A stretch of 64,000 nt of DNA. It comes from SMWN01 sp965221455. GTDB taxonomy: Bacteria; Pseudomonadota; Gammaproteobacteria; Eutrophobiales; Eutrophobiaceae. This document shows positions 17,311 to 26,633 of this stretch, in pieces. The position numbers were made by a program, and so were the translations under genes. The stretch lies in contig OZ244890.1 in NCBI GenBank assembly GCA_965221455.1, forward strand, positions 1,736,001-1,800,000. The letters run 5' to 3'. The stretch's first letter is position 1, and each line of letters opens with the position of its first letter. Under the pieces are notes generated by a model. It searched no databases, was not told the origin of the DNA, and was given only the letters and a program-made list of their open reading frames with translations.

Positions 17311-17564
17311 CTTGCGCACTTCTGTGTGTTCCCGGGCTTCCCTCTTCTGATCGTCTCGGAACACGGCGCAATCAATCGTGGAGGTGGCACGCAAGCACGC
17401 GCAAGCAATCGTCTGCCTGCTGTCGGCACTGCGCCTGCATGGACTGACTACACAGTCGCCATTCAAGGTCTGGCTGGCAATGCCCAACAAGTCCCCGCAG
17501 CAAAGATGGACTATCCCCCCCCCCACTGCGCATCGTGCGCTGCTCTAGTTAAGGTGTCTTTAAA

Positions 17565-18041
17565 TCAGCGTATCTTCAATAATCTTTGCTTTTCGAGTTT
17601 CCAGTCCTTGTCTTTTTCCGTCGCACGTTTGTCATGGGCTTTTTTACCCTGGGCGAGTCCAATTTCGAGTTTGACCAGGCCACGTTTCCAGTAAAGTGCT
17701 GTGGGGATCAGAGTATACCCCTTGCGTTCTACGGCGCCGATGAGCCTGCTTAATTCGGTTCGATGTAGTAAACATTTTCTGTTGCGTATTGGATCGGGTT
17801 TGATGTGGGTAGAGGCTGTCGGCAGGGCGGTTATATGTGCGCCAAAAAGAAATGCTTCACCATTTTGCAGCAGGATGTAACTTTCATTGATCTGCACACG
17901 GCCGGCGCGAATACTTTTTACTTCCCAGCCTTCCAGTGCCAGTCCTGCTTCGTATTGATCGGTGATGAAGTAGTTATGCCTGGCTTTCTTGTTAAGCGAG
18001 ATGGTGCTGCTTCTGGATTTTTCTTTTTTGGCTTTTGCCAC
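17565..18041 (-). CDS. smpB: SsrA-binding protein SmpB
   Basis: SmpB binds tmRNA and brings it to stalled ribosomes for trans-translation. From the GTG at 18041 the protein has 158 residues, close to the usual ~160. It contains ARHNYFITDQYEAGLALEGW, EVKSIRAGRVQINESY and the basic C-terminal tail GKKAHDKRATEKDKDWKLEK that inserts in the mRNA channel. A longer frame begins at a GTG at 18065, but GGCGGAA lies about eight bases before the 18041 codon and gives the family-typical VAKAKK start. It faces ssrA across the island, consistent with former convergent neighbours. Confidence 0.95.
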   Translation of the reverse strand: MAKAKKEKSRSSTISLNKKARHNYFITDQYEAGLALEGWEVKSIRAGRVQINESYILLQNGEAFLFGAHITALPTASTHIKPDPIRNRKCLLHRTELSRLIGAVERKGYTLIPTALYWKRGLVKLEIGLAQGKKAHDKRATEKDKDWKLEKQRLLKIR

Positions 18042-18193
18042 TTTAAAATTCCGCCCTGATTCCACGCGGGGATTGTATACCTTCCCGTTGATCTTGTCCT
18101 TTTGTGCCGCTTTTCCATAAACGTGATCCTAACCTTGAGAGAAAGTGTAAATTCACGCAGAATGAGCCTGAACTATTTGGCGGAATAATATTA

Positions 18194-19555
18194 ATGCAGA
18201 CAAAACAACACTCAGTCCACGGTCGATGGTCTTCGCGCTGGACTTTTATTCTGGCGGCGACGGGTTCCGCCGTCGGTTTGGGCAATATTTGGCGGTTTCC
18301 CTATATTGCAGGTGAACACGGCGGCGGCGCATTCGTGTTGATGTATATCGGTTGCGTTTTATTAGTCGGTATCCCGATCATGATGTCTGAAATACTGCTC
18401 GGCCGACGCGGTCGCCAAAGTCCTGTTAATACCATGGCAGGATTGGCCAGGGATGCGGGCTTGAATTCCGCATGGCGTTATCTCGGATGGATGGGCGTGG
18501 TTGCGGGTTTTTTAATCCTGTCTTTTTATAGCGTGGTAGCTAGCTGGACTCTGGAATATGTCTTGCAAGCGGGTTCAGGTAATTTTTTGACGGCGACCGA
18601 TAATGAGATAAGTGATATTTTCGACTCACTACTGAGTAATCCAGGTCAGTTGTTGGCGATGCATAGTTTGTTTATGGTTTTGACTGTTGTAGTGGTTGCG
18701 ATGGGTGTGAAGAGTGGTTTGGAGCGTGCAGTTAAATTTTTAATGCCGACACTTTTTATTTTACTGTTGATTATGGTCTGCTATGCCATGTCTACAGATG
18801 GTTTTCGGGAAGGTCTGACTTATTTATTTTATCCGGATTGGAGCGGGTTATCCGGCGCGGGCTTTCTGCAGGCATTAGGTCAGGCATTCTTCAGTCTGAG
18901 TTTGGGCATGGGCGCGATTATGGTTTACGGCGCTTATCTGCCCGATGATGCCTCAATTGCACACACGTCAGTCAGTATTGCCCTGGTCGATATGCTCGTG
19001 GCTATCATGGCCGGACTCGCGATATTTCCACTGGTTTTTACTTACGGTTTGGATTCAGGCCAGGGTCCGGGTTTGATATTTGTGACGTTGCCGATTGCCT
19101 TTGGTCAGATGCCTTATGGCCAATATTTTGGGACCGGTTTCTTTGTCTTATTGATGTTCGCTGCCTGGACTTCGTCGATTTCACTACTTGAACCTGCGGT
19201 TGCGTGGCTGGTTGAGAATCGTGGTATCGCTCGATCCTGGTCTGCGGTGATCACTGGATTTATGGCGTGGTTCCTGGGCATCGGTTCAGTTCTGTCCTTT
19301 AATCTTTGGCAAGATTATCGCTTGTTTGGTAAAACCTATTTTGATTTGGTTGAATATGCGACGTCCAATGTGATGTTGCCTTTAGGCGGATTATTAATCG
19401 CTTTCTTTACCGGTTGGTTAATGTCTCGAAAGGCGGTGGTCGAGGAACTCGGTTTGGGCGAGGGCTTGACTTTCAGGTGTTGGTTTTTCGCCGTACGTTT
19501 TGTTGCGCCGCTCGGGGTTGCCATTATTCTTTTGCATGCCATCGGCTTCATCTAG
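18194..19555 (+). CDS. Sodium-dependent transporter, NSS/SNF family
   Basis: This 453-residue inner-membrane protein has about 11-12 hydrophobic segments. The family hallmark WTFILAATGSAVGLGNIWRF lies near residue 15, the unwound TM1 that coordinates sodium and substrate. GEHGGGAFVLMYI, EILLGRRGRQSP and SLSLGMGAIMVYGAYLP are also typical of bacterial neurotransmitter:sodium symporters. Such proteins take up amino acids or related solutes with Na+; the substrate is not predictable. I chose ATG 18194 over the frame's earlier ATG at 18104 because the family N-terminus starts a few residues before W..RW. A 220-base gap follows before ratA. Confidence 0.9.
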   Translation: MQTKQHSVHGRWSSRWTFILAATGSAVGLGNIWRFPYIAGEHGGGAFVLMYIGCVLLVGIPIMMSEILLGRRGRQSPVNTMAGLARDAGLNSAWRYLGWMGVVAGFLILSFYSVVASWTLEYVLQAGSGNFLTATDNEISDIFDSLLSNPGQLLAMHSLFMVLTVVVVAMGVKSGLERAVKFLMPTLFILLLIMVCYAMSTDGFREGLTYLFYPDWSGLSGAGFLQALGQAFFSLSLGMGAIMVYGAYLPDDASIAHTSVSIALVDMLVAIMAGLAIFPLVFTYGLDSGQGPGLIFVTLPIAFGQMPYGQYFGTGFFVLLMFAAWTSSISLLEPAVAWLVENRGIARSWSAVITGFMAWFLGIGSVLSFNLWQDYRLFGKTYFDLVEYATSNVMLPLGGLLIAFFTGWLMSRKAVVEELGLGEGLTFRCWFFAVRFVAPLGVAIILLHAIGFI

Positions 19556-19778
19556 CACAAGAACCCTTGATTTAGGTCGTGAACGCGAAATTCTCGTGCC
19601 CGGAATGTATTGTCGATTGGCGACTGCACGCTGGTTGATGTCTTGTCCCGATATACCGGCTTGCAAGGGATATCGTCTTAACCCGCTGATTACGAATATT
19701 TTGCATACACCAACCTGGCTCAGACTCAATTGGCAATCTCTTTATAAAATTATCAGAGATTAATAAATAAACAAATTT

Positions 19779-20216
19779 ATGACTGAAATCATTAAAACGA
19801 CTGTTGTGCCTTATACGCCGGAAGAGATGTATATCCTGGTGAATGACATTGAATCCTATCCGATTTTTTTACCCTGGTGTACTGCGGCGAGAATATTATC
19901 TCGGCAGGAGAAAAGGTTGATAGCAACACTTTCATTTGCGTTGGGGAAATTTAGGCAGTCATTTACGACGGAGAATATCATGCAGGACGGAACTCGAATT
20001 GAAATGCGATTAATGGAAGGGCCGTTCAGATATCTGAGTGGTGACTGGAAGTTTAGCCCGGAAGACGAAAAATCCTGTCAGATCCAGTTACATATGAATT
20101 TTGAATTTAAAAATAAAATTATTAAGCATACGCTTGGAAAAGCCTTCCATAAGGTGATGGACTCATTGGTTGAATCTTTCGTGCAAAGGGCACAGCACAT
20201 CTATGGCAATCGGTAA
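19779..20216 (+). CDS. ratA: RatA-family START-domain protein
   Basis: The 145-residue protein belongs to the RatA/Coq10-like START family. In E. coli RatA is described as interfering with 70S ribosome assembly, and the homologous fold binds ubiquinone-like ligands. Typical segments are YTPEEMYILVNDIESYPIFL, PWCTAARIL and EGPFRYLSGDWKF, with the C-terminal helix LGKAFHKVMDSLVESFVQRA. It overlaps rnfH by 14 bases and lies next to bamE and smpB, a common gammaproteobacterial cluster. Family membership is clear; whether it acts as toxin or lipid carrier here is not. Confidence 0.9.
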   Translation: MTEIIKTTVVPYTPEEMYILVNDIESYPIFLPWCTAARILSRQEKRLIATLSFALGKFRQSFTTENIMQDGTRIEMRLMEGPFRYLSGDWKFSPEDEKSCQIQLHMNFEFKNKIIKHTLGKAFHKVMDSLVESFVQRAQHIYGNR

Positions 20217-20508
20217 TGTACCAATCATGGCCATTGAAGTTGCCTATGCTTCACCTGTGCGAGGCTGGTTGATTCCACTCAATGTCGAGGCGGGGACGAG
20301 CATTGCACGGGCGATAATGAGTTCAGGGATCCTGGAACAATGTCCCGAAATTGATCTGGAGATCAACAAGGTTGGAATATTCGGTAATATCGCCGAACTT
20401 GATACTTTACTCAGGGTGGGGGATCGTGTCGAAATCTATCGTCCCCTGGTGCTTGATCCAAAAGCGGCCAGGCGTCTACGTGCAGATCAAGCAAACGGGG
20501 ATAGGTGA
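20203..20508 (+). CDS. rnfH: RnfH family Ub-like protein (RatB)
   Basis: A small beta-grasp protein of about 101 residues. It shows IEVAYASPVRGWLIPLNVEA, INKVGIFGNIAELDTLLRVG and the conserved end DRVEIYRPLVLDPKAARRLR. The start at 20203 gives a 14-base overlap with ratA, suggesting translational coupling. ATG 20227 is an alternative that removes eight residues. The family is widely paired with ratA; its biochemical role is unsettled. Confidence 0.9.
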   Translation: MAIGNVPIMAIEVAYASPVRGWLIPLNVEAGTSIARAIMSSGILEQCPEIDLEINKVGIFGNIAELDTLLRVGDRVEIYRPLVLDPKAARRLRADQANGDR

Positions 20509-20637
20509 TAAAGGCTGATTATTTTTGCGCGGGCCGTATTGGAGAAATCTCTTTGCCGATATCGTCGATGGTTGCAATTACTGTAGATCCAGTCACTCGG
20601 AGTGAAAGGAATGTTTAGGGAGTGATAATATTTTAAA

Positions 20638-21288
20638 TCAGAAGTCCCCTGGATGAGCGACCGGCAAGCGACGCATTAAAGGCAGGAATTCCGTACTTTC
20701 AGGTAGTGGTAGCAGAGCATCATCAGGTTGTTCCTCCACTTCTTTTGCCGATTCCCCCGGTCTTTTTTCGGTTTCATCATTTTTGTTTTTACCAGGTTCC
20801 TTGTCAGTCTCATTAGCTGTTTTCTTCTTTCTATCGGATCCAAAAAGATTGCTAAGAAAACCTCTTTTCTTTCTTTCTTCGGGAACAACAAAGCTTGAAG
20901 CACCGCCTTTCTCTCTTGCTATCTTTCCATAGCCTGGTGAGATATCACCTTCAAGATGTGTCAACTTATCGTCTTCGAAAAATAATGAGATATGACGTTG
21001 GGCACGCTCGCCATCTCCGGGTTCAATACTGTAAACGTATTCCCAACGATTGCTATGGAAAGGATCGATTAACAGCGGTGTCCCCATGATAAAATTCACT
21101 TTTGATTTGGGCATCCCGGGCTCCAGTTTGTCCAGCATGGACTGTTCAATAAAATTGCCTTGTTGGACGTTTACACGATAGACCAGCGGTAATTTCCAGG
21201 TGCCGTCTGCGTGTTTCGCGCAACCGGGAAGCATGTTGCAGATGAAGAGTGAAAAAGCAATAAGTAGTGTGATATTGTTCAATTTCAT
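20638..21288 (-). CDS. bamE: Outer membrane assembly lipoprotein BamE
   Basis: BamE is a small lipoprotein of the BAM complex that folds outer-membrane beta-barrels. From ATG 21288 the protein has 216 residues: a lipoprotein signal with lipobox LPGC near residue 22, then the SmpA/OmlA domain with YRVNVQQGNFIEQSMLDKLE, GMPKSKVNFIMGTPL and WEYVYSIEPG. It is much longer than E. coli BamE (113), because it carries a low-complexity Lys/Glu-rich C-terminal extension (about 125-216). That extension is not needed for the fold and is of unknown use. The gene diverges from fur, as in many gammaproteobacteria. Confidence 0.92.
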   Translation of the reverse strand: MKLNNITLLIAFSLFICNMLPGCAKHADGTWKLPLVYRVNVQQGNFIEQSMLDKLEPGMPKSKVNFIMGTPLLIDPFHSNRWEYVYSIEPGDGERAQRHISLFFEDDKLTHLEGDISPGYGKIAREKGGASSFVVPEERKKRGFLSNLFGSDRKKKTANETDKEPGKNKNDETEKRPGESAKEVEEQPDDALLPLPESTEFLPLMRRLPVAHPGDF

Positions 21289-21472
21289 TATGGAAATTCC
21301 AGATGTAAAATCAGCCCTCAGCACCCGCCACGAGTCCCTTAAACGGAAGATTGTATCGTAATGTAAAGCATAAGGACACGTTGAACGACAGCGGCCGGTA
21401 GTTCCAGTATAATTGCAATGATCCTGCACGCTAACAAACGAGAGAGTTTATCAAAAGTTCAGGGAGATTGTT

Positions 21473-21874
21473 TTGGAGACACAAGATTTAAGAAAAGTCG
21501 GGCTTAAGGCAACTTTGCCGAGGCTGCGGATTCTGCAGATAATGGAGGAGTCCGATCAGAAACATTTAAGCGCTGAAGATATTTACAAGGCCTTGTTGGA
21601 ATTGAATGAAGATGCGGGTTTGGCCACCGTTTACCGTGTATTAGCCCAGTTTGAAACAGCGGGACTTGTTATCCGCCACAATTTTGACTCGGGTCATTCG
21701 GTGTTTGAACTGAATTCCGGAGGGCATCATGACCATATGGTCTGTTTGAAGACCGGCAAGGTCATTGAGTTCAGGAATGAGGAAATAGAGCGTCTACAAA
21801 AGGAAATTGCTGAAAAGCATGGTTATAAATTGGAAGAACATAGTCTGGTTCTCTATGTGTCTCCTGTGGAATAA
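21473..21874 (+). CDS. fur: Ferric uptake regulator Fur
   Basis: This 133-residue iron-sensing repressor binds Fur boxes when loaded with Fe2+. The winged helix covers residues 1-80 (LKATLPRLRILQIM, AGLATVYRVLAQFETAGLVI), followed by the metal and dimer domain with HHDHMVCLKTGKVIEF. Only the first Cys of the CXXC pair found in E. coli Fur is present, as in Pseudomonas-type Fur. The start is TTG at 21473 with AGGGAGA ahead at suitable spacing. No clear Fur box was identified in the shared bamE-fur region. Nearby recN and nadK point the opposite way. Confidence 0.95.
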   Translation: METQDLRKVGLKATLPRLRILQIMEESDQKHLSAEDIYKALLELNEDAGLATVYRVLAQFETAGLVIRHNFDSGHSVFELNSGGHHDHMVCLKTGKVIEFRNEEIERLQKEIAEKHGYKLEEHSLVLYVSPVE

Positions 21875-21896
21875 TTGAGTCCCGTGGAAGGCTCTG

Positions 21897-23558
21897 TTAG
21901 TTTTTCAGCATCTCTTTTGCGTGTGCAAGTGTTTGTTGCGTAATTTTTACACCACCCAGCATTCTCGCGATTTCGTCAATCCTGTCTTCCTGATTAAGCT
22001 CGTTGACACGGGTTAATGTTGTTCCCGCACGTGTTTCCTTGGCGACTTGTAGATGCTGATCTCCCTGCGATGCAACTTGCGCCAGATGTGTGACACAAAA
22101 AACCTGTCGCTTGGTGGATAAACGATGTAATAACGTTCCGACAATCTCGGCTACGCCGCCGCCGATACCACTATCCACCTCATCAAAGACCAGGGTGGGG
22201 ATCCCTTTGTCCCCGCTTCCTGTCACTTGAATTGCCAGACTGATTCTGGATAGTTCACCACCAGAGGCGACTTTGTTTAGCGCCTGTAGTGCCTGGCCGG
22301 GATTTAGCGAAACCAGGTATTCAATTTTATCCATGCCATTTTGTAATGGCGTATCTTTTTCAATCTTGTTCACCTCGATTGAGAATTCACCTTCGGGCAT
22401 ACCGAGTTCGTTGAGTTGCCTGGATATATTCTTACTCAATGTTTTTGCGGCGTGCCGACGACACTGACTTAATTCGGCAGCGGCCTGGTGATATCTTTTT
22501 ATGGATGATGTCTGTAGTGCGAGCAATTTCTTGAAATGCGCCTCGCTATTTTCAAACTTGTGTAGCTCTTTTCGTAGTGAGACAAGATAGTCGGCCAGGA
22601 TTTCCGGTTGGATCCTGTGTTTACGTGCGATGTCGTGAAATGCGCCAAGCTGCTCTTCGACGGCTTTGAGTCGCACTGGATCAAATTCAAGTTTGTCCAG
22701 GTAGCGGCGCAGCTCATCACTGGCTTCGCCGATCTGGATTGCCGCATCGTGTAGTAGTGTAATCGTGGAACACAGGGATGGATCAAATTTCTGAATATCT
22801 TGCAGTTCTTTTAGGCCAAGACCGAGTTGACTCTGTGTAGAGTGCTCATTATCGGAAAGTTGTTCCAATGTCTGTCGGCAGGCTTCCGACAGGCGATTAA
22901 TATTCGCCAGGCGACCATATTCTTTATCAATTTCACTGAATTTTGATTCATCTGGATTGAGCATTTCAAGTTCCTGAATCTGATATTGAAGTAAAGAAAT
23001 TTGTGCATCATGGTCGCGCTCCGCTCCGCTCAGCGCCTGCAATTCAAGTTCGTTGGTATGCCACACTTTCCAGGCGTCCCTTACTTCATTTAACTGTTCA
23101 AGGTGATTACCGAACTCATCCAGTAGATTTCTTTGTACGTCTGCCTTGAGCAGGGACTGATGCGCGTGCTGTCCATGGATGTCGACCATGGATTCGCCCA
23201 GTGTACGTAAAAACTGTGCCGACACGGAACTACCATTAACATAGGCGCGGGAACGACCATCGGTATTAATTACGCGGCGCAAGATCAACTCGTCCTCACA
23301 GACGATGTCCTGTTCCGCCAGTATAAAGGCGATGTCACCTTCATTTTCGATATCAAAAATTACGGTAATTTCAGTTCGTTCGCATCCGGTACGGACAATG
23401 CCGCTGTCAGAGCGGCCGCCTAACACCAGCCCCAACGCACCGACCATAATAGATTTACCAGCGCCTGTTTCACCGGTAAAAACTGTCATACCGGCAGCGA
23501 AAGGAATATCCAATTCTTCAATGACGGCGAAGTCTTTGATATGGAGATGTTTCAGCAA
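21897..23558 (-). CDS. recN: DNA repair protein RecN
   Basis: An SMC-like ATPase of 553 residues that acts in double-strand break repair. It has Walker A GETGAGKSIMVGAL (residues ~30-43), a central coiled coil with the Rad50-like hinge zone, ABC signature SGGELSRISLA and Walker B TLVFDEVDSGIGG. TTG at 23558 is the start (MLKHLHIKDFAVIEELDI), overlapping the nadK stop by seven bases, so the two are probably co-transcribed. Length matches the E. coli protein (553). Confidence 0.96.
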   Translation of the reverse strand: MLKHLHIKDFAVIEELDIPFAAGMTVFTGETGAGKSIMVGALGLVLGGRSDSGIVRTGCERTEITVIFDIENEGDIAFILAEQDIVCEDELILRRVINTDGRSRAYVNGSSVSAQFLRTLGESMVDIHGQHAHQSLLKADVQRNLLDEFGNHLEQLNEVRDAWKVWHTNELELQALSGAERDHDAQISLLQYQIQELEMLNPDESKFSEIDKEYGRLANINRLSEACRQTLEQLSDNEHSTQSQLGLGLKELQDIQKFDPSLCSTITLLHDAAIQIGEASDELRRYLDKLEFDPVRLKAVEEQLGAFHDIARKHRIQPEILADYLVSLRKELHKFENSEAHFKKLLALQTSSIKRYHQAAAELSQCRRHAAKTLSKNISRQLNELGMPEGEFSIEVNKIEKDTPLQNGMDKIEYLVSLNPGQALQALNKVASGGELSRISLAIQVTGSGDKGIPTLVFDEVDSGIGGGVAEIVGTLLHRLSTKRQVFCVTHLAQVASQGDQHLQVAKETRAGTTLTRVNELNQEDRIDEIARMLGGVKITQQTLAHAKEMLKN

Positions 23559-24436
23559 ACTTCAGTGCCCCATCGCAATTTCGCTCGGAGGATACTGAAA
23601 TGATCATGGTCTTCGGGGTGAATCAGTATAATTTTCTTATCTTTTTTTCGTACTCGAACACGGTCTCCGGATACAAGTTCGAATTCAACATTGCCATCGC
23701 AAGTCAGGCGAGCCTGATCGATCCTACGTGTGCCAACGACAATTTCAATTTTGCTGTCTCCAGCAATCACGATCGGTCGATTGGTCAGCGCATGTGGGCA
23801 AATCGGAACAAGTGCCAAAGCGTCCAGCGATGGATGTAAAATAGGACCACCGCCGGAGAGAGCATAGGCGGTTGAACCGGTTGGGGATGTAATGATAAGG
23901 CCATCTGAACGCTGTCTATGGACAAAACAATTATCTACGTGAGTTTCGAATTCCACCAGTCTTGCAACATTCCATTTTTGTAAAACAACATCATTGAAGG
24001 CACTGCCCGTCAGAAGGGATTGCCCATCTCTAAGTACTTCAACATGCAATAGGAAACGCTTATCTTCCAGGAAGGTTCCGGCAAAAATACGGTTTAAATG
24101 TGTCTCTATTGCGTCGGCGGGGATATCAGCCAGAAAGCCCAGGCGACCTTTGTTGATACCCAGCAAGGGGATCCCGTGTAGATGAGCGAGATGGGCGGCT
24201 TTGAGCATGGTGCCATCGCCACCAATAGCAATGGCAAGATCGCAATTCGCATCAAACTCGCGATCATTCATGTAAGGCAATCCTGATTGCTCGGCTAAAG
24301 CTGCGCTGGACTTATCAAGGATGAAATCTTTTTTGTTGGATTGCAGACAAACAATGAGCCTATTAAGTGTTTCTTCAACATTTTTGGCGTTGGAATTCGT
24401 AATCAAGGCGATACGTTTGAACATACTCACGACCAT
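23552..24436 (-). CDS. nadK: NAD kinase
   Basis: NadK phosphorylates NAD+ to NADP+ using ATP. The 294-residue product has GGDGTMLKAAHLAH (catalytic Asp), the LGINKGRLGFLADI segment, NDVVLQK and the hinge SDGLIITSPTGSTAYALSGG. The frame starts at ATG 24436 (MVVSM); an ATG four codons in (24424) is equally plausible. It is followed by recN with a short overlap and diverges from hrcA. This nadK-recN and hrcA-grpE-dnaK layout is common in gammaproteobacteria. Confidence 0.96.
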   Translation of the reverse strand: MVVSMFKRIALITNSNAKNVEETLNRLIVCLQSNKKDFILDKSSAALAEQSGLPYMNDREFDANCDLAIAIGGDGTMLKAAHLAHLHGIPLLGINKGRLGFLADIPADAIETHLNRIFAGTFLEDKRFLLHVEVLRDGQSLLTGSAFNDVVLQKWNVARLVEFETHVDNCFVHRQRSDGLIITSPTGSTAYALSGGGPILHPSLDALALVPICPHALTNRPIVIAGDSKIEIVVGTRRIDQARLTCDGNVEFELVSGDRVRVRKKDKKIILIHPEDHDHFSILRAKLRWGTEVC

Positions 24437-24496
24437 TAATTCGGGGTGTTAGGTGGACAAACTTATCATGATGACAGGTAACCGCCAAACGTTGAT

Positions 24497-24523
24497 TTTG
24501 CACTCTTATCGTCAGAGTGCTAG
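24497..24523 (+). promoter_or_regulatory. CIRCE operator upstream of hrcA
   Basis: TTTGCACTC (24497-24505), a nine-base spacer and GAGTGCTAG (24515-24523) match the CIRCE consensus TTAGCACTC-N9-GAGTGCTAA with one change in each arm. A possible promoter, TTGCAC (24498-24503) and TAGATT (24521-24526) spaced 17, overlaps it, so HrcA binding would block transcription. The site lies 155 bases before hrcA, implying HrcA autoregulation of hrcA and perhaps grpE-dnaK. Confidence 0.85.
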
Positions 24524-24678
24524 ATTTCGGACAACATTCATGTTCGGGCTTAACAGGTTGACAGGGCAGAGTATCGGTATTTTGAGCGTGAGCAGCCGGT
24601 TCACGACTTATATCCAGGGTTCCAGGACTATAATGATGTGCAAGAAATCAGGTAAGTGATCAGAAAATTGGTATTGTT

Positions 24679-25758
24679 ATGACTAATCGCCCGTCCCCTC
24701 CAGAATTGTCAGAACGTAGTCTGTTTCTGTTCAAGTCGTTAGTCGATCATTTTATTTTTGATGGTCAGCCTGTTGGTTCCCGTACGTTGGCCCGAGATCT
24801 TGGTCTGGATATCAGTGCCGCAACCATACGTAATGTGATGTCTGATCTGGTGGAACTGGGTTTATTGCATTCGCCTCATACTTCAGCCGGTCGTGTTCCG
24901 ACCGCTAGAGGCTATCGCCTTTTTGTTGATAGTTTGCTGCACATGGGTGATTTTGATACTGCAGACTTCAAGCATATGGTTGAGGAAATGCAGTCGACCA
25001 CAAACTCGCAAAACTTGATGCAAAGGACCTCTTTAATGTTATCCGATATTACCCATTTGGCGAGTGTGGTAATGCTACCTCGCCCTCGCCTGGAGCACAG
25101 CAAATTGAATCAGGTGGAGTTTGTATCACTTTCTGATAATCGCATCCTTGTCATTTTTGTTATGAGTGATGATGAAGTCCAAAACAGGATTATTCATACC
25201 GTACGAACATATAGTCCGTCAGAATTGGAGCAGGCGGCCAATTATCTGAATAAGATGTTTTCCGGTAAAGATTTGAGCGATGTTCGCGAAGATATGTTAT
25301 CTGAACTCGAAAGTATGAAAAAAAGTGTCAATAAACTGATGCAGAAAGCCATAGAGATGGCGCAGCAAGCCATTGATTTGCATCCAAAGGATGATTATGT
25401 GCTCGCAGGTGAAACTAACCTCATGGGGGTATCGGGCTGGGACGATATGGAAAAGCTGAAGCGTTTATTCGATACCTTCAAACAGAAACGGGATATTTTG
25501 CATCTACTGGAACAGTCGATTAATGCCAAAGGTGTCCAGCTATTCATTGGCGAAGAATCAGGATATGAGGTACTTGATGATTGCAGTATCGTTACTTCGC
25601 CCTACGAGTCGGAAGGTCAAATATTGGGTGTGCTTGGGGTGATCGGACCCACACGCATGAATTATGAACGCGTCATACCGATTGTCGATTTAGCCGCAAA
25701 AATTCTGGGTTCGGCCTTGAATTCCAGAGAAGCAACCCCACCTAAGTCGACCAGATAG
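24679..25758 (+). CDS. hrcA: Heat-inducible transcription repressor HrcA
   Basis: HrcA is a 359-residue repressor that binds CIRCE operators and is inactivated when unfolded proteins titrate GroEL. The N-terminal winged helix has QPVGSRTLARDLGLDISAAT followed by IRNVMSDLVELGLLHSPHTS and AGRVPTARGYRLFVD. The remainder is the ligand/dimer domain ending in GVLGVIGPTRMNYERVIPIV. The CIRCE element at 24497-24523 sits in its leader. It heads the hrcA-grpE-dnaK-dnaJ group on the plus strand. Having HrcA means heat-shock control is not by sigma-32 alone. Confidence 0.96.
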   Translation: MTNRPSPPELSERSLFLFKSLVDHFIFDGQPVGSRTLARDLGLDISAATIRNVMSDLVELGLLHSPHTSAGRVPTARGYRLFVDSLLHMGDFDTADFKHMVEEMQSTTNSQNLMQRTSLMLSDITHLASVVMLPRPRLEHSKLNQVEFVSLSDNRILVIFVMSDDEVQNRIIHTVRTYSPSELEQAANYLNKMFSGKDLSDVREDMLSELESMKKSVNKLMQKAIEMAQQAIDLHPKDDYVLAGETNLMGVSGWDDMEKLKRLFDTFKQKRDILHLLEQSINAKGVQLFIGEESGYEVLDDCSIVTSPYESEGQILGVLGVIGPTRMNYERVIPIVDLAAKILGSALNSREATPPKSTR

Positions 25759-25865
25759 TACATCATTAAATTATCAGGTGGTTACCGAAATATTACAGGG
25801 CTACCTGTGATTTTTTTATCGGGGATCTAAAGATTCCTGTTCAATGAACCGTCTTGAGGAGTGTC

Positions 25866-26540
25866 ATGACAGGCAAGCAGAAGAAAGAAGTTGATCCAGA
25901 ACAAGTTGATGCGGAAGAAGCGCTATTGAAAGACGTGGCTTCGACGGAAGCGTCTGTAGCAGTTGAAGAGCAATTAGGTGATGAGGATTCGGACGTATTG
26001 ATTTCGAATGAGGCGGTGGATATGTCTGTGGAATCAGAGACTGAAGATATGACGGACGCGGGTGAAGGTGTCACCATCGCATCGCTATCGAAACAGATGG
26101 AGGTACTAAAGAAAGCTGTGACAGATAGCATGGATAGGGCGATCCGCGCACAGGCGGAATTGGATAACGTGCGCAAGCGTAGCAGTCGGGATGTTGAGAA
26201 TGCCTATAAATATGCGCTGGAGAAATTTATTAACGAACTCCTTCCGGTATTGGATAGCATGGAGTTGGGTATACATGCCGCAGAAAGTGCCGAGGATGTC
26301 GGCAGTTTACGTGAGGGCATGCAATTGACTTTGAAGATGTTTAGTACTTTGTTGGAGAAATCGGGAGTCAGTCAGGCGGCACCCCAAAAAGGGGACAAAT
26401 TTAATCCGGATCTGCATGAAGCTGTCACTATGCAGGAATCTGATGCTGCTGAGTCAGGTACTGTTATTGAGATGATGCAGAAGGGCTATGAGCTGAATGG
26501 ACGTTTGATTCGGCCAGCGATGGTAGTTGTTGCGAAATAG
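25866..26540 (+). CDS. grpE: Nucleotide exchange factor GrpE
   Basis: GrpE releases ADP from DnaK. The 224-residue protein starts at ATG 25866, where GAGGAG lies five bases ahead; the frame itself is open from a TTG at 25854. An acidic N-terminus is followed by a long helix with AQAELDNVRKRSSRDVENAY and then the beta domain with KGDKFNPDLHEAVTM and GYELNGRLIRPAMVVVAK. It is placed between hrcA and dnaK, as expected. Confidence 0.95.
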   Translation: MTGKQKKEVDPEQVDAEEALLKDVASTEASVAVEEQLGDEDSDVLISNEAVDMSVESETEDMTDAGEGVTIASLSKQMEVLKKAVTDSMDRAIRAQAELDNVRKRSSRDVENAYKYALEKFINELLPVLDSMELGIHAAESAEDVGSLREGMQLTLKMFSTLLEKSGVSQAAPQKGDKFNPDLHEAVTMQESDAAESGTVIEMMQKGYELNGRLIRPAMVVVAK

Positions 26541-26633
26541 AAATAATTGTTTCGGCACTCTTGAAAAATTAAGTCGATAGACGCACGTAGGCTTACTTAA
26601 CAATTAATTAAAATTTTTTTGGAGAATATTTTG

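Noticed and set aside
17248..17526. 92-codon minus-strand frame between smpB and the island
   Set aside because: It spans the terminator hairpin and a C-homopolymer, has no ribosome site and no recognisable product.
19500..19763. 87-codon plus-strand frame before ratA
   Set aside because: It overlaps the transporter 3' end, lacks a ribosome site and has no family resemblance; kept only as a possibility.
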